Shown piece by piece: positions 34,262-44,005 of a DNA stretch of 61,715 nt. A program made the translations under genes and the position numbers. Positions within the stretch are counted from its first letter, which is position 1. Each line of letters starts with the position of its first letter. Source of the DNA: an uncultured Bacteroides sp. GTDB lineage: Bacteria; Bacteroidota; Bacteroidia; Bacteroidales; Bacteroidaceae. The notes under the pieces are model-generated. The model made no database searches and was not told where the DNA came from. It worked only from the letters and a program-made list of their open reading frames with translations. The stretch is taken from NCBI GenBank assembly GCA_947173895.1, contig CAMWGU010000012.1:1-61715 (forward strand), written 5' to 3'.

Positions 34262-36517
34262 ATGAGAAAAAGTTTCTTTCAATTTTTGTTTTTAATAGCT
34301 TTAGGCGTTTCGGCTTCAGCTCAAAACAGGGAATATCATGTTTCATTGAACCATGGTAATGATACGAATGAAGGTTCTGTAGACAAACCTTTTAAGACTA
34401 TTTCAGCAGCAGCGCAGGTTGCAATGCCAGGTGATGTTATTACTGTTCACGAAGGAATTTATCGGGAACGGGTGGCACCTCCACGTGGGGGAACTTCTGA
34501 CAAGAAGAGAATCGTTTATCGGGCAGCCGATAATGAAACAGTTGTTATTACAGGATCAGAATCTGTAAAAGGGTGGAGGAAAGCACAGCATAATACATGG
34601 AAACTGACTCTTCCGAATTCTTTTTTTGGTGAATCGAATCCGTTTGACGAGCAGATTTATGGTAGTTGGTATCGGGGAAAGGGAAGGCCGAATCACACAG
34701 GAAGTGTATACTTGGATGGTAGAAGGATACGGGAGACTTTCAGCAAGTGTGAAGTGCTGGCTCCGGCAGGCGAGCAGTTATATTGGTATGCAGAAGCCGA
34801 TGGAAACGGAGGATCTGTATTGATGAATTTTGAATGGATCCACCCTTCCAAAGGAGAACTGATGACTTCTATGCAGGCTTCTGTTCAAGGAGGGGATCAG
34901 TCGGTGTGCATATCCGTTGTTGAACGTTGGCCGTTTGGTTATCTGAAGGATGGTTCTGTGATGTATTTTGATCAAGTTGATTTTGGAGAATCTTCGGATA
35001 CACTGTATTTTCAGGCAGCTACGCTGGCAAAAGGAGGTATGGTGGAGATGAATTTGGACGCTCCTGATGGAGAACTGTTGGGGACAGCTATGGTCACTAA
35101 TACAGGAGATTGGGAGCGGTTTGCTGTATTCCCTTTAGTAATGAAACGGCCGCTTTCGGGAAAGCATACGGTTTGCTTTACTTTGAAAGCACCAGCACAG
35201 AAAATGAAGGGAGAGACGACAATATGGGCGCAGTTTCCTGAGGGAACAGATCCCAATGAGGCATCGGTGGAGATAGCAGTGCGGTCCCAAGTCTTTTATC
35301 CGGACAAGACAGGGATAGACTATATAACTGTAAAGGGATTTATATTGGAGAACGCGGCTACCAATTGGGCACCTCCTTCGGCCGAACAGCCCGGATTGAT
35401 TGGCCCACGCTGGGCCAAAGGTTGGATTATTGAGAACAATGTCATTCGTAATTCCCGTTGTTCCGGCATTTCATTGGGTCGTCCTACTTTCGGCCATGCG
35501 CATCATTATCAGAAGTTACCTCCTCGCATTTATGCAGAACCTGACGGCGGACAGACGATATGTCAATTGGAGGATTATTTTGAAAACGCTTCGTGGACAA
35601 AAGAAGAGGCGGGATTTCATGTGATACGCAATAACCGGATTTATGAATGTGGACAAGCTGGAATCGTGGGATGTAGTGGAGGAGCATTTAGCTTGATTGA
35701 AGGAAATGAAATACATGATATTTGTTTGGATGAGACTTTTGAAGGGGATGAAATGGCGGGTATTAAACTACATTTCGCTAATGATGCGGTTTTGAGGAAT
35801 AATCATATTTATCGTACGATCCGTGGATTGTGGTTAGACTGGGGATCTCAGGGAGTTCAGGTGACGGGTAATCTGTTTCATGACAATGAAACTCAGGAAG
35901 ATATTTTTGTAGAAGTGTGTCATGGCCCAATTCTTATAGCTAACAATATCCTATTGTCACGCCATTCGTTGAATTTGTCACAAGGTATTGCGTGCGTTCA
36001 CAATCTGATTGGTGGAGCTATTACGGGTGGGAAAGACCGTTGTGCCGGAGGACGTTTGACATTCTTTTATGAACCTCATGGAACCGTTTCTGTCGGCAAG
36101 GCTCCGAACGTGGGAGGCGATTTGCAGTGGTATAATAATTTGTTGACGGGGCGTGCTTCGTTCGATAACTGGGACGAGCCTACTCTTCCTATTCGGTATG
36201 ATGGCAATGTTTTGTCCGATTCATCTGTCAATTCCAAAGTGAAATTGACACAGAAGCCTGATGGATGGTATTTGTCTATGGAGGTGGATACTGATTGGCA
36301 GGGGGCGGAAAAACGTAAATTGGTGAATACTGCTACTTTAGGAAAAGCTGTCACACCAGATCAGGCTTTTACTAATCCGGATGGTAGCTTGCTGAAAATC
36401 AATATGGATTATCGAGGAATAAAACGAAATGTAGGCAATCCTTTTCCCGGTCCTTTCGAAGTGAAGAAAGCCGGAAGTCATGAATGGAGAGTATGGCCGG
36501 TAGAGAGTAGAAGATAA
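34262..36517 (+). CDS. Parallel beta-helix glycan enzyme with CBM6-like insert (possibly GH141-like)
   Basis: The signal peptide ends VSASAQ. The mature protein begins EYHVSLNHGNDTNEGSVDKPF and DVITVHEGIYRERVAPPRGG, the usual start of right-handed parallel beta-helix polysaccharide enzymes. Residues about 190-325 are a CBM6-like insert (MVEMNLDAPDGELLGTAMV, SGKHTVCFTLK), similar in wording to the CBM6 piece of the decayed gene just upstream. The helix then resumes with short coils (WIIENNVIRNSRCSGISLG, FHVIRNNRIYECGQAGIVG). Length is 751. The best guess is a GH141-like or related glycosidase; a lyase is also possible. Family membership is unproven. Confidence 0.72.
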   Translation: MRKSFFQFLFLIALGVSASAQNREYHVSLNHGNDTNEGSVDKPFKTISAAAQVAMPGDVITVHEGIYRERVAPPRGGTSDKKRIVYRAADNETVVITGSESVKGWRKAQHNTWKLTLPNSFFGESNPFDEQIYGSWYRGKGRPNHTGSVYLDGRRIRETFSKCEVLAPAGEQLYWYAEADGNGGSVLMNFEWIHPSKGELMTSMQASVQGGDQSVCISVVERWPFGYLKDGSVMYFDQVDFGESSDTLYFQAATLAKGGMVEMNLDAPDGELLGTAMVTNTGDWERFAVFPLVMKRPLSGKHTVCFTLKAPAQKMKGETTIWAQFPEGTDPNEASVEIAVRSQVFYPDKTGIDYITVKGFILENAATNWAPPSAEQPGLIGPRWAKGWIIENNVIRNSRCSGISLGRPTFGHAHHYQKLPPRIYAEPDGGQTICQLEDYFENASWTKEEAGFHVIRNNRIYECGQAGIVGCSGGAFSLIEGNEIHDICLDETFEGDEMAGIKLHFANDAVLRNNHIYRTIRGLWLDWGSQGVQVTGNLFHDNETQEDIFVEVCHGPILIANNILLSRHSLNLSQGIACVHNLIGGAITGGKDRCAGGRLTFFYEPHGTVSVGKAPNVGGDLQWYNNLLTGRASFDNWDEPTLPIRYDGNVLSDSSVNSKVKLTQKPDGWYLSMEVDTDWQGAEKRKLVNTATLGKAVTPDQAFTNPDGSLLKINMDYRGIKRNVGNPFPGPFEVKKAGSHEWRVWPVESRR

Positions 36518-36549
36518 TGTTGTGAATGTGAGTCATATATAGTATAACA

Positions 36550-39069
36550 ATGAAAAGAATTCTGTGTATATTTGTTGGAGTGTTGTCATTGACTTGTGTT
36601 TTGGCACAAGGACATCGGGGAGAGGTGTCTTTTGACTGGAATTGGTTGTTTTTCCGTTATGGATTACAGGCGGACGGTTCAAGAATTCCGGAACCGGAAT
36701 CTCCTGAACACTATTCGTTTGACGATTCGGGATGGCGGCAATTGGATCTGCCTCACGATTGGGGTATTGAAGGACCGTTTCGTACTGATTTGGAAGGATT
36801 CACCGGGAAATTGCCATGGCGAGGAATCGGATGGTATCGTAAACATTTCAATATTCCAGCTGGGGATAAGGGAAAACAATATTATCTGGATTTCGATGGT
36901 GCCATGGCAAATGCGGAAATCTGGTTGAATGGGAAAAAAGTAGGTGGAAGGCCTTATGGCTATATTTCATTTCGGGTAGATTTGACTCCGTATGTTCGTT
37001 GGGGAGAGGAAAATGTGGTGGCAGTTCGGTTAGATACGGAAAAGCTCGGTTCTCGTTGGTATCCGGGAGCAGGAATATATAGACATGTGAGACTGGTGGT
37101 GTCAAATCCTGTGCATGTGGCGCAATGGGGAGTATTTGTAACTACTCCGCAGATAACGGATGAGGAAGGGGTGGCTTGTGTTCATGTGAAAATTCAAAAT
37201 AAGTATTCGGAAGAAAAAGAATGTAGTTATACTGTGGATATTTATGAATTGGATGAAAATGATGTGCCGGGAAAGAGAGTGACAACTTCTAAGAGAAGGA
37301 ATCTTTCTTTGTCTTCGGGCGGTTTCGGGTTGGATAGTGTTCTTTTAAAAGTAAGCTCTCCTAAGCGGTGGAGTCTGGAGCATACAAACCGTTATCTGGC
37401 ATCGGTAAAAGTATATAAAAAAAAGAAATTGATTGATGTATATGATGCTACTTTCGGATTCCGAACCATTCAGTTTACTCATGATAATGGCTTTTTGCTG
37501 AATGGAAAGCGGGTACAGATCAATGGGACCTGCAACCATCACGATCTGGGAGCATTGGGGACTGCGGTGCATACGGCAGCTTTAAAAAGACAGTTGCTGA
37601 TATTGAAAAGTATGGGGTGTAATGCTTTACGCACTTCACACAATCCACCGACTCCAGAGTTGCTGACCTTGGCTGATAAATTGGGCTTTTTGGTAATGGA
37701 TGAAGCTTTTGATTGTTGGAGAGCAGGAAAAAAGGAACATGATTACGCTTCTTTGTTCAATGAATGGCATGAACGGGATATCGAATCCTTGGTGTGCAGA
37801 GATCGTAACCATCCTTCTGTCATTTTATGGAGTACAGGAAACGAAGTAGAGGAGCAATACCATCCGGAGTCGGGAGTGGCCAGACATCTAACCGAAGTAG
37901 TACATCGGTTTGACAAAACACGTCCGGTCACTTTTGGAGCGTCTTATCCTAGTAAATCGGCTGTAAACGGAACCGAACTGCAAGTGGATGTGCATGGCAT
38001 GAATTATGCTGCCGGAGTATATGGTGGGCCTCATTTTTATGGGGAATTCCTGAGCAAGGAAGGACACGAGCATCTGTCGGGCTATTCTAGTGAAAGCAGT
38101 TCTACCATGAGTTCTAGAGGGGAATATTTTCCTCGTAAGTTCCAAGTTTCGTCTTATGATCTGAATGAACCCGGATGGGGGGGATTGCCTGATCTGGAAT
38201 TTGCGGCGTTGGATCGTTATCCCGGAATATGTGGCGAGTTTGTTTGGACCGGGTTCGATTATCTGGGAGAGCCTACTCCTTATAACAGCGATAATAGTGT
38301 GTTGCTGAATCATGCGGCGGCTTTGAGCAAAGAAGAGCTGGAACAGCAAAGAAAGGCTTTGGAAGATATAGAAAAGAATCGACCGACTTCTCGGAGCAGT
38401 TATTTCGGCATAGTGGACTTGGCCGGTTTCCCTAAAGACCGTTTTTATCTTTATCAATCTCGTTGGTTGCCCGATGTACCGATGGTACATATTCTGCCTC
38501 ATTGGAATTTTCCAGACAGGGTGGGGCAGGTGACTCCGGTGTTTGTCTATACTTCCGGAGATGAGGTTGAATTGTTTTTAAATGGAAAGTCTTTGGGAAA
38601 GAAGAAAAAAAAGGCTTATGAATATCGTTTGAGATGGGATGATGTGGTTTATCAGCCCGGCGAATTGAAAGCGGTTGCTTACAAACAGGGACAAAAATGG
38701 GCCGAGGCAGAAGTGAGGACAACGGGAAAAGCGGTAAAACTGAGGTTGGTTCCTGATAAGACTTTCATCAAAGCGGATGGTGAGGATCTAGTGTTTGTCA
38801 GAGTTTCTTTCTTGGATGAACGTGGAAACGAAGTGCCTACAGCCGAGAATCGCATTTCCTGCACACTTTCGGGAGCAGGAAGAATTGTGGCTACCGACAA
38901 TGGAGACCCTACTTGCCTGATTCCTTTTTCCGAAACGGTTCGTCCGGCTTTTAACGGTTTATATTTGGCTATATTGAAAGCTCAAAGAGGGCAGAAAGGT
39001 TCGTTGCATTTTGTGGCGGAGGCCGAAGGGTTTGAAAAAGAGGAACTGGAGATACAAATAGAAAAATGA
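36550..39069 (+). CDS. GH2 family beta-glycosidase with DUF4982 domain
   Basis: This is a retaining exo-beta-glycosidase, most often beta-galactosidase in this architecture. After a signal peptide (ending CVLAQ) come the GH2 sugar-binding domain (FDDSGWRQLDLPHDW, GIGWYRKHF), an immunoglobulin-like domain, and the TIM barrel with NALRTSHNPP. Glu432 in WSTGNEVEEQY is the acid/base. Glu563 in ICGEFVWTGFDYLGEP is the nucleophile. A DUF4982 domain (about 640-730, FVYTSGDEVELFLNGKSLG) and a C-terminal Ig-like domain (about 732-839) follow. Length is 839 residues. Specificity for galactose against glucuronic acid or mannose is not fixed by these motifs. Confidence 0.92.
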   Translation: MKRILCIFVGVLSLTCVLAQGHRGEVSFDWNWLFFRYGLQADGSRIPEPESPEHYSFDDSGWRQLDLPHDWGIEGPFRTDLEGFTGKLPWRGIGWYRKHFNIPAGDKGKQYYLDFDGAMANAEIWLNGKKVGGRPYGYISFRVDLTPYVRWGEENVVAVRLDTEKLGSRWYPGAGIYRHVRLVVSNPVHVAQWGVFVTTPQITDEEGVACVHVKIQNKYSEEKECSYTVDIYELDENDVPGKRVTTSKRRNLSLSSGGFGLDSVLLKVSSPKRWSLEHTNRYLASVKVYKKKKLIDVYDATFGFRTIQFTHDNGFLLNGKRVQINGTCNHHDLGALGTAVHTAALKRQLLILKSMGCNALRTSHNPPTPELLTLADKLGFLVMDEAFDCWRAGKKEHDYASLFNEWHERDIESLVCRDRNHPSVILWSTGNEVEEQYHPESGVARHLTEVVHRFDKTRPVTFGASYPSKSAVNGTELQVDVHGMNYAAGVYGGPHFYGEFLSKEGHEHLSGYSSESSSTMSSRGEYFPRKFQVSSYDLNEPGWGGLPDLEFAALDRYPGICGEFVWTGFDYLGEPTPYNSDNSVLLNHAAALSKEELEQQRKALEDIEKNRPTSRSSYFGIVDLAGFPKDRFYLYQSRWLPDVPMVHILPHWNFPDRVGQVTPVFVYTSGDEVELFLNGKSLGKKKKKAYEYRLRWDDVVYQPGELKAVAYKQGQKWAEAEVRTTGKAVKLRLVPDKTFIKADGEDLVFVRVSFLDERGNEVPTAENRISCTLSGAGRIVATDNGDPTCLIPFSETVRPAFNGLYLAILKAQRGQKGSLHFVAEAEGFEKEELEIQIEK

Positions 39070-39089
39070 TATAAAAATAAGAAATAACT

Positions 39090-41084
39090 ATGAGATTGTT
39101 TTTTAAAAGAAGTTTGTTGTGCTGTTGCTTGATAGTGTGTTCTATGGTAAGTTATGCACAGACGAATAAAGAAGTGACGAAAGTCTATGTGCTTTTCAAG
39201 ACTCATCTGGATGTGGGATTTACCGATTTAAGTTCTGTCGTAACACAGCGTTACATGAACGAATTTATTCCTAAAGCATTGGAAGTGTCTGAAAAATTGA
39301 GAGCAGATCATTCCGGTGAAAGATATGTATGGACAACGGGATCCTGGCTGATTTGGAAATACTTACATCAGGCTTCTTCAGACGAAGTGAAACGCTTGGA
39401 ACAGGCTTTGCGTCAGGGAGATATTGTGTGGAATGCTGTTCCTTATACGGTCGAGTCGGAGACAATGAATCGCGATTTATTCGAGACTAATTTACTCTTG
39501 TCGCAAAAGCTGGATCAGATGTATGGTAAGAAAACGGTGGCTGCCAAGATGACGGATGTGCCCGGACATACACGGAGTATTATCTCGCCCATGCACGAGG
39601 CAGGTATCTATTTTCTGCATGTTGGGGTGAACCCGGCTTCTCCCATTCCGAATGTTCCGGCTTATTGTCGTTGGAAGAATGAGGATGGAAGAGAGTTGAT
39701 TCTGGCTTATCAGCAGGATTATGGTACGGAGAATCTGCTTCCTGGAGGAAAGATTGCTGTATCTGTCAATTTTACGGGAGACAATCATGGGCCTCATAGT
39801 TATGAGAGAGTGAAAGAAATCTATGCGGACTTGCGAAAACGCTATCCAAACGCACAGTTGGTAGGGGCATCATTCAATGAAATAGCCCATGAACTGATGA
39901 ATATGAAGGAGACACTTCCCGTAGTAACGTCTGAAATAGGTGACACATGGATTTACGGATATGGAAGCTCACCGATCCGGATGGCCAAGTTCAGGAAGTT
40001 GTCTTCGTTGTTTTCTCAATGGATATGCGATAAAAAAATAGATAAGAATAGCGATGAGGCTTTGGATTTTGCAGTGGAACTGGGACTGATAGCAGAACAT
40101 ACACAGGGTATGGATATCAAGACTCATCTCCGCAATTGGGATAAATATGATATGGACCTCTTCTTGGCCGCTAGGGCTTCTGAGCCTTTCCGAAAAGTGG
40201 AACAGTCATGGAAGGAGATAGATGAATATATCGACCGCGCCATTGCATATTTGCCGAAAGCGTTGCAGGAAGAAGCACGGACCGAGATGAGGCGGATAGA
40301 TCATCCGGAGGTATATACGCTTTCGTCTGGAATCCAACAACATCAGGAAACTCCCTGGCAACTGGATTTGCTGGATGGAGGGCTGCAAGTGGACGGAATC
40401 TATTATCAGATGTTTGATAGCAAGGACTATGATCAATACCTGGACCGTTATTTGCGGGCAAGGTATGGATGGGCTTTGGACGATATTGGCAAGACGGGCT
40501 TGGACCGTTCGAAGGCGGTCAGTGTTTCTTTGCATGCACAAGAAACCGCCCGGATGGTGAAGAAAGAACGCAAAGGAACACGCATTGTCTCCGACCTGGT
40601 ATTTCTACAACACGAAGGCGTGGATGTACGAGTGTATCCGGAAAAGATGCAGGTTAACTCTCTGCTGTATAAGAATCGCAAGAAAGCCGAGATAGAACTG
40701 ACCATTCTTCAAAAACCGGCGGTTCGCCTGCCTGAAGCTTACTGGATTTCGTTCCGTGCCGATCATATTCTTTCTATAGTGGCGGAAAAGATAGGGGAGA
40801 GAGTGGACCTGCTGGATGTGGTGGAGAAAGGAAATCGGCAGATGCACGGTATTGACCGTTATGTGGATTTGAAAACAACTTCCGGAACAATCCGTATATG
40901 GAGCGAGGCGGCATTTCTTGTCAATGTGGGAGAAGCCCGCGGACTGGCCTATTCGACAACCTGTCCTGACAAGGAGGGAGGTATTCATTTCAATCTGAGC
41001 AACAATTTATGGGGTACTAATTTTGCCATGTGGAATGAAGGTTCGCTGACTTTCCGTTTCACGGTAGAGAAGGTAGTACACTGA
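39090..41084 (+). CDS. DUF5054 protein, GH38-like alpha-mannosidase fold
   Basis: 664 residues with a signal peptide ending MVSYAQ. The N-terminal domain has the GH38-type metal motif His39-x-Asp41 in FKTHLDVGFTD. GH38-like phrases follow: YVWTTGSWLIWKYL, EAGIYFLHVGVNPASP and RRYPNAQLVGASFNEIA-type strands, then HTQGMDIKTHLRNW, which could supply a metal or acid ligand. A C-terminal beta-sandwich completes it. This matches the uncharacterised DUF5054 family. It lies between GH2 and GH92 genes (20 and 28 bp gaps), which supports a role in removing alpha-linked mannose-like sugars. Activity has to be inferred. Confidence 0.82.
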   Translation: MRLFFKRSLLCCCLIVCSMVSYAQTNKEVTKVYVLFKTHLDVGFTDLSSVVTQRYMNEFIPKALEVSEKLRADHSGERYVWTTGSWLIWKYLHQASSDEVKRLEQALRQGDIVWNAVPYTVESETMNRDLFETNLLLSQKLDQMYGKKTVAAKMTDVPGHTRSIISPMHEAGIYFLHVGVNPASPIPNVPAYCRWKNEDGRELILAYQQDYGTENLLPGGKIAVSVNFTGDNHGPHSYERVKEIYADLRKRYPNAQLVGASFNEIAHELMNMKETLPVVTSEIGDTWIYGYGSSPIRMAKFRKLSSLFSQWICDKKIDKNSDEALDFAVELGLIAEHTQGMDIKTHLRNWDKYDMDLFLAARASEPFRKVEQSWKEIDEYIDRAIAYLPKALQEEARTEMRRIDHPEVYTLSSGIQQHQETPWQLDLLDGGLQVDGIYYQMFDSKDYDQYLDRYLRARYGWALDDIGKTGLDRSKAVSVSLHAQETARMVKKERKGTRIVSDLVFLQHEGVDVRVYPEKMQVNSLLYKNRKKAEIELTILQKPAVRLPEAYWISFRADHILSIVAEKIGERVDLLDVVEKGNRQMHGIDRYVDLKTTSGTIRIWSEAAFLVNVGEARGLAYSTTCPDKEGGIHFNLSNNLWGTNFAMWNEGSLTFRFTVEKVVH

Positions 41085-41112
41085 ATATGAAAGGGAAAAA
41101 GGATTATAGCGT

Positions 41113-43443
41113 ATGAAAAAAACAGGAATAATGCTGATTATGGCTGGGGTGCTCTCGGCATTCCTGTCCGCACAAGGGCAGGCGAAAGATATTGTAGACT
41201 ATGTGAATCCGCTTATCGGAGCTTCCACTTCGGCAAAGGCGGGGAAGAGCGGACACGGATTGGGAAAGACTTTCCCAGGACCAGCCACTCCGTTTGGTTT
41301 GGTCCAACTCAGTCCGGATACCCGGACTGGGGGTGACAACGGTCCGGGCTATTCATGGCATCATCCCACTATCGAGGGATTTAGTTTTGTACACATGAGC
41401 GGCATTGGATGGTATGGCGATTTCGGCAATTTTCTGGTAACGCCTACGGTTGGGGCTTTGCATACCTACGTGGGCGATGAGAAGAAACTCGAGTCGGGGT
41501 ACCGCTCATCCTTCTCGCACGACACTGAAGTGGCGGAAGTCGGTTACTATGCCGTCACACTGGACGATTACCGGGTGAGGGTGGAACTTACTTCAAGCCG
41601 CCGGGCAGGGATGATGCGAATGACTTATCCCGAAAAAGACACCGCACGTATCAATATTGATTTGGCCCGCCGGATCGGAGGGTCGGCCACCGAGCAATAC
41701 GTAAAGGTGGTGGACGACACGACGATAGAAGGATGGATGCGCTGTACCTCGAAAGATGGAGGATGGGGAAATGGCGAGGGAAATGTGAATTACACCGTGT
41801 ATTTTTACTGCCAGTTCAGCAAGCCGCTGACTCAGTATGGCGTGTGGAGCGCCAAATTGCCGGAAGGAATGGATCATGTAGACTTGCATACGCTGAATGA
41901 TGAAACTTACCGTCAATCCGTGCAACAGGCTGAGGTGATGCGAGGATGTAGGGAATACCAAGGTAGGCATTTGGGATTCTTCACCGAATTTCCCACCAAA
42001 GAGGGAGAACAGGTGTTGCTGAAAGCAGGCATCTCGTTTGTCAGCATGGAGGGAGCCCGCCGGAACTTGGAGAATGACATCAATCATTGGAGCTTTGAGA
42101 CTGTCCGTGAGAACAGCCGGGCTGCCTGGCGTGAAGCGTTGGGGCGTATGGAGGTGCAAGGAACGGAGCGTGACAAGACCATCTTCTATACTGCGCTTTA
42201 CCACACGATGATAGACCCGCGCGATGTGTCGGATGTGGACGGAAACTATGTGGGAGGAAACGGAAAGATTCTTCAGAACAAACAGTATGTGTATCGGTCC
42301 ATTTTTAGTGGATGGGACGTTTTTCGCAGTCAGTTCCCTTTACAGACCATCCTTAATCCGCGTATGGTGAACGATGAGATCAATTCGTTGATCAGTCTGG
42401 CCACCGTCAGCGGGAAGAACTATTTCCCTCGTTGGGAGATTATGAATTCCTATTCCGGCTGTATGCTGGGCAATCCGGCCGTGTCGGTGCTGGTCGATGC
42501 TTACCGGAAAGGCATCCGCGAATGGGATGTGGAAACCGGTTATCGTTTCTGCGAGAACTCTGTAGAGCGTTTTGGAAACGGGACGCTGGGCTATACGCCG
42601 ATGGACATCTCGCGCACGTTGGAGTATGCTTATTCTGATTGGTGCGTGTCCGAGTTTGCCCGGGCGTTGGGAAAAACCGACAAGTATAAGGCCTACAGAA
42701 GTCGTTCGTTGAATTATAAGAATATATGGAACGACAGCATCCGTTGGTTTTGCGGACGGAGGGATGACGGCCGTTTCGGCGAATGGCGCGGCGAGACTGT
42801 GCAGGATCATTATTGCACAGAGTCGAACCCGTTGCAGCAAGGATGGTTTGTGCCCCACGATGTCTATGGATTCATGCGTTTGTTGGGCAAGGAAGCCTTT
42901 GTGGAGAAGCTGACTGCATTCTTTGACCGTTCGTCGGAAGATTTCCTGTGGAACGATTATTACAACCATCCCAATGAGCCGGTGCATCATGTTCCTTTCC
43001 TGTTTCCTTATACGGGCCATGCGTGGCTTACCCAGAAGTGGACCCGGAAGATTTGTGCTCAGGCTTATGGCACCGATGTGCTGGGGCTTTGTGGCAATGA
43101 AGATGTGGGGCAGATGAGTGCCTGGTATGTGCTGGCTTCGGCCGGTTTCCATCCGGTTTGTCCGGGCGACAATGTGTATATTCTGACTTCTCCGGTTTTT
43201 GATGAAGTCACGATCCGTTTGGATGCTGATTTCTACAAGGGGAAGACATTTGTGGTGAAAGCCCGTAACAATTCTCCTAAAGCGGTTTATATCCAGTCTG
43301 CCCGACTGAATGGAAAACCGCTCGACCGTGCGTGGATTACCCACGATGAAATAGTGAATGGCGGAACATTGGAACTGGAAATGGGAACGGAGCCTAATAA
43401 GAAGTTCGGCAAACACCGCTTGCCTCCTGCCGCTTTGCGCTGA
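41113..43443 (+). CDS. GH92 family alpha-mannosidase, second copy
   Basis: Signal peptide ending LSAQGQA, so it is periplasmic rather than lipid-anchored, unlike the GH92 at 31,327. The start of the beta domain, DYVNPLIGASTSAKAGKSGHG, and the GNEDVGQMSAWYVLASAGF motif with Asp664 identify GH92. The general-acid motif is altered in context: Glu570 in CTESNPLQQGWFVPHD where the other copy has CEGNAWQWTFFVPHD. NHPNEPVHHVPFLFPYTG replaces GNEPGHHTIYMYN. These differences suggest a different linkage or substituent at the same kind of sugar. 776 residues. Last gene of the PUL, followed by a strong terminator. Confidence 0.94.
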   Translation: MKKTGIMLIMAGVLSAFLSAQGQAKDIVDYVNPLIGASTSAKAGKSGHGLGKTFPGPATPFGLVQLSPDTRTGGDNGPGYSWHHPTIEGFSFVHMSGIGWYGDFGNFLVTPTVGALHTYVGDEKKLESGYRSSFSHDTEVAEVGYYAVTLDDYRVRVELTSSRRAGMMRMTYPEKDTARINIDLARRIGGSATEQYVKVVDDTTIEGWMRCTSKDGGWGNGEGNVNYTVYFYCQFSKPLTQYGVWSAKLPEGMDHVDLHTLNDETYRQSVQQAEVMRGCREYQGRHLGFFTEFPTKEGEQVLLKAGISFVSMEGARRNLENDINHWSFETVRENSRAAWREALGRMEVQGTERDKTIFYTALYHTMIDPRDVSDVDGNYVGGNGKILQNKQYVYRSIFSGWDVFRSQFPLQTILNPRMVNDEINSLISLATVSGKNYFPRWEIMNSYSGCMLGNPAVSVLVDAYRKGIREWDVETGYRFCENSVERFGNGTLGYTPMDISRTLEYAYSDWCVSEFARALGKTDKYKAYRSRSLNYKNIWNDSIRWFCGRRDDGRFGEWRGETVQDHYCTESNPLQQGWFVPHDVYGFMRLLGKEAFVEKLTAFFDRSSEDFLWNDYYNHPNEPVHHVPFLFPYTGHAWLTQKWTRKICAQAYGTDVLGLCGNEDVGQMSAWYVLASAGFHPVCPGDNVYILTSPVFDEVTIRLDADFYKGKTFVVKARNNSPKAVYIQSARLNGKPLDRAWITHDEIVNGGTLELEMGTEPNKKFGKHRLPPAALR

Positions 43444-43463
43444 TAAATATTTTCCTACACAGT

Positions 43464-43518
43464 CACCTGTCTTTGAAAGCGACGATGAACAATTCGTTGT
43501 CAAAGGCAGGTGTTTTTT
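43464..43518 (+). terminator. Terminator at the end of the PUL
   Basis: CACCTG-T-CTTTGA pairs with TCAAAG-G-CAGGTG around a 20 nt loop and is followed by seven T. It closes the 29.0-43.4 kb operon. Confidence 0.85.
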
Positions 43519-43717
43519 TGGTAACTCACGGTCCGGCATCCGAGTGTCGTGGCATTATCCTCATTTCCATCGCCTTAAGCGCAAGAAAACCGGATGAAAC
43601 AGCAGTTTCCTTGAAGAATTGTTGAATGCAGAGTGAAGTAAGCCATGTAATAGCAAGCTATCATATGGATATAAGCATGATAAGTAATGCGTTGTTTCGG
43701 CCTTATATTCGGTTTGT

Positions 43718-43807
43718 GTTCACCACGTTCGTGGTTAAATTTAACCACCTGTGTGGTTAATATTAGTCACGTATGTGGTTAGGCTTAACCACAGCTGTGG
43801 TGAACGA
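43718..43807. repeat. Four-unit 22 bp palindrome array, ACCAC/GTGGT type
   Basis: Four palindromes have centres at 43728.5, 43750.5, 43772.5 and 43794.5, exactly 22 bp apart: ACCACGTTCGTGGT, TTAACCACCTGTGTGGTTAA, a weaker CACGTATGTG, and ACCACAGCTGTGGT. The spacer before the last is AGGCTT, the same as in the ACGTAC arrays. It lies in the gap between the PUL and the aminotransferase; the rest of the 560 bp gap shows nothing else clear. Confidence 0.75.
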
Positions 43808-43969
43808 ATGTCAGAAGGTGAGAGGCAGGAAAGGAAGCAGAATGCCCGGCAAACACATCGGTATGAAAACGGGATGCTTGCACAGATAAACTGCCGAGGA
43901 TACCAATGAGGTGGCGGTTTTAATTTGCTGTTCTGTGCGGGTTTCGTATGAATTGTCGGTAAGAATCCG

Positions 43970-43977
43970 TATATTTG
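43970..43977 (+). promoter_or_regulatory. TAnnTTTG -7 element before aminotransferase gene
   Basis: TATATTTG matches the Bacteroidetes -7 consensus and lies 28 bp before ATG 44006. Confidence 0.6.
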
Positions 43978-44005
43978 GACGATAATTTTAAAATATGGTC
44001 AAAGA

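Noticed and set aside
43840-43920. Weak hairpin with AACTGCC and GGCGGTT before the aminotransferase gene
   Set aside because: One mismatch, a long loop and no gene directly upstream; not enough to call a terminator or regulator.
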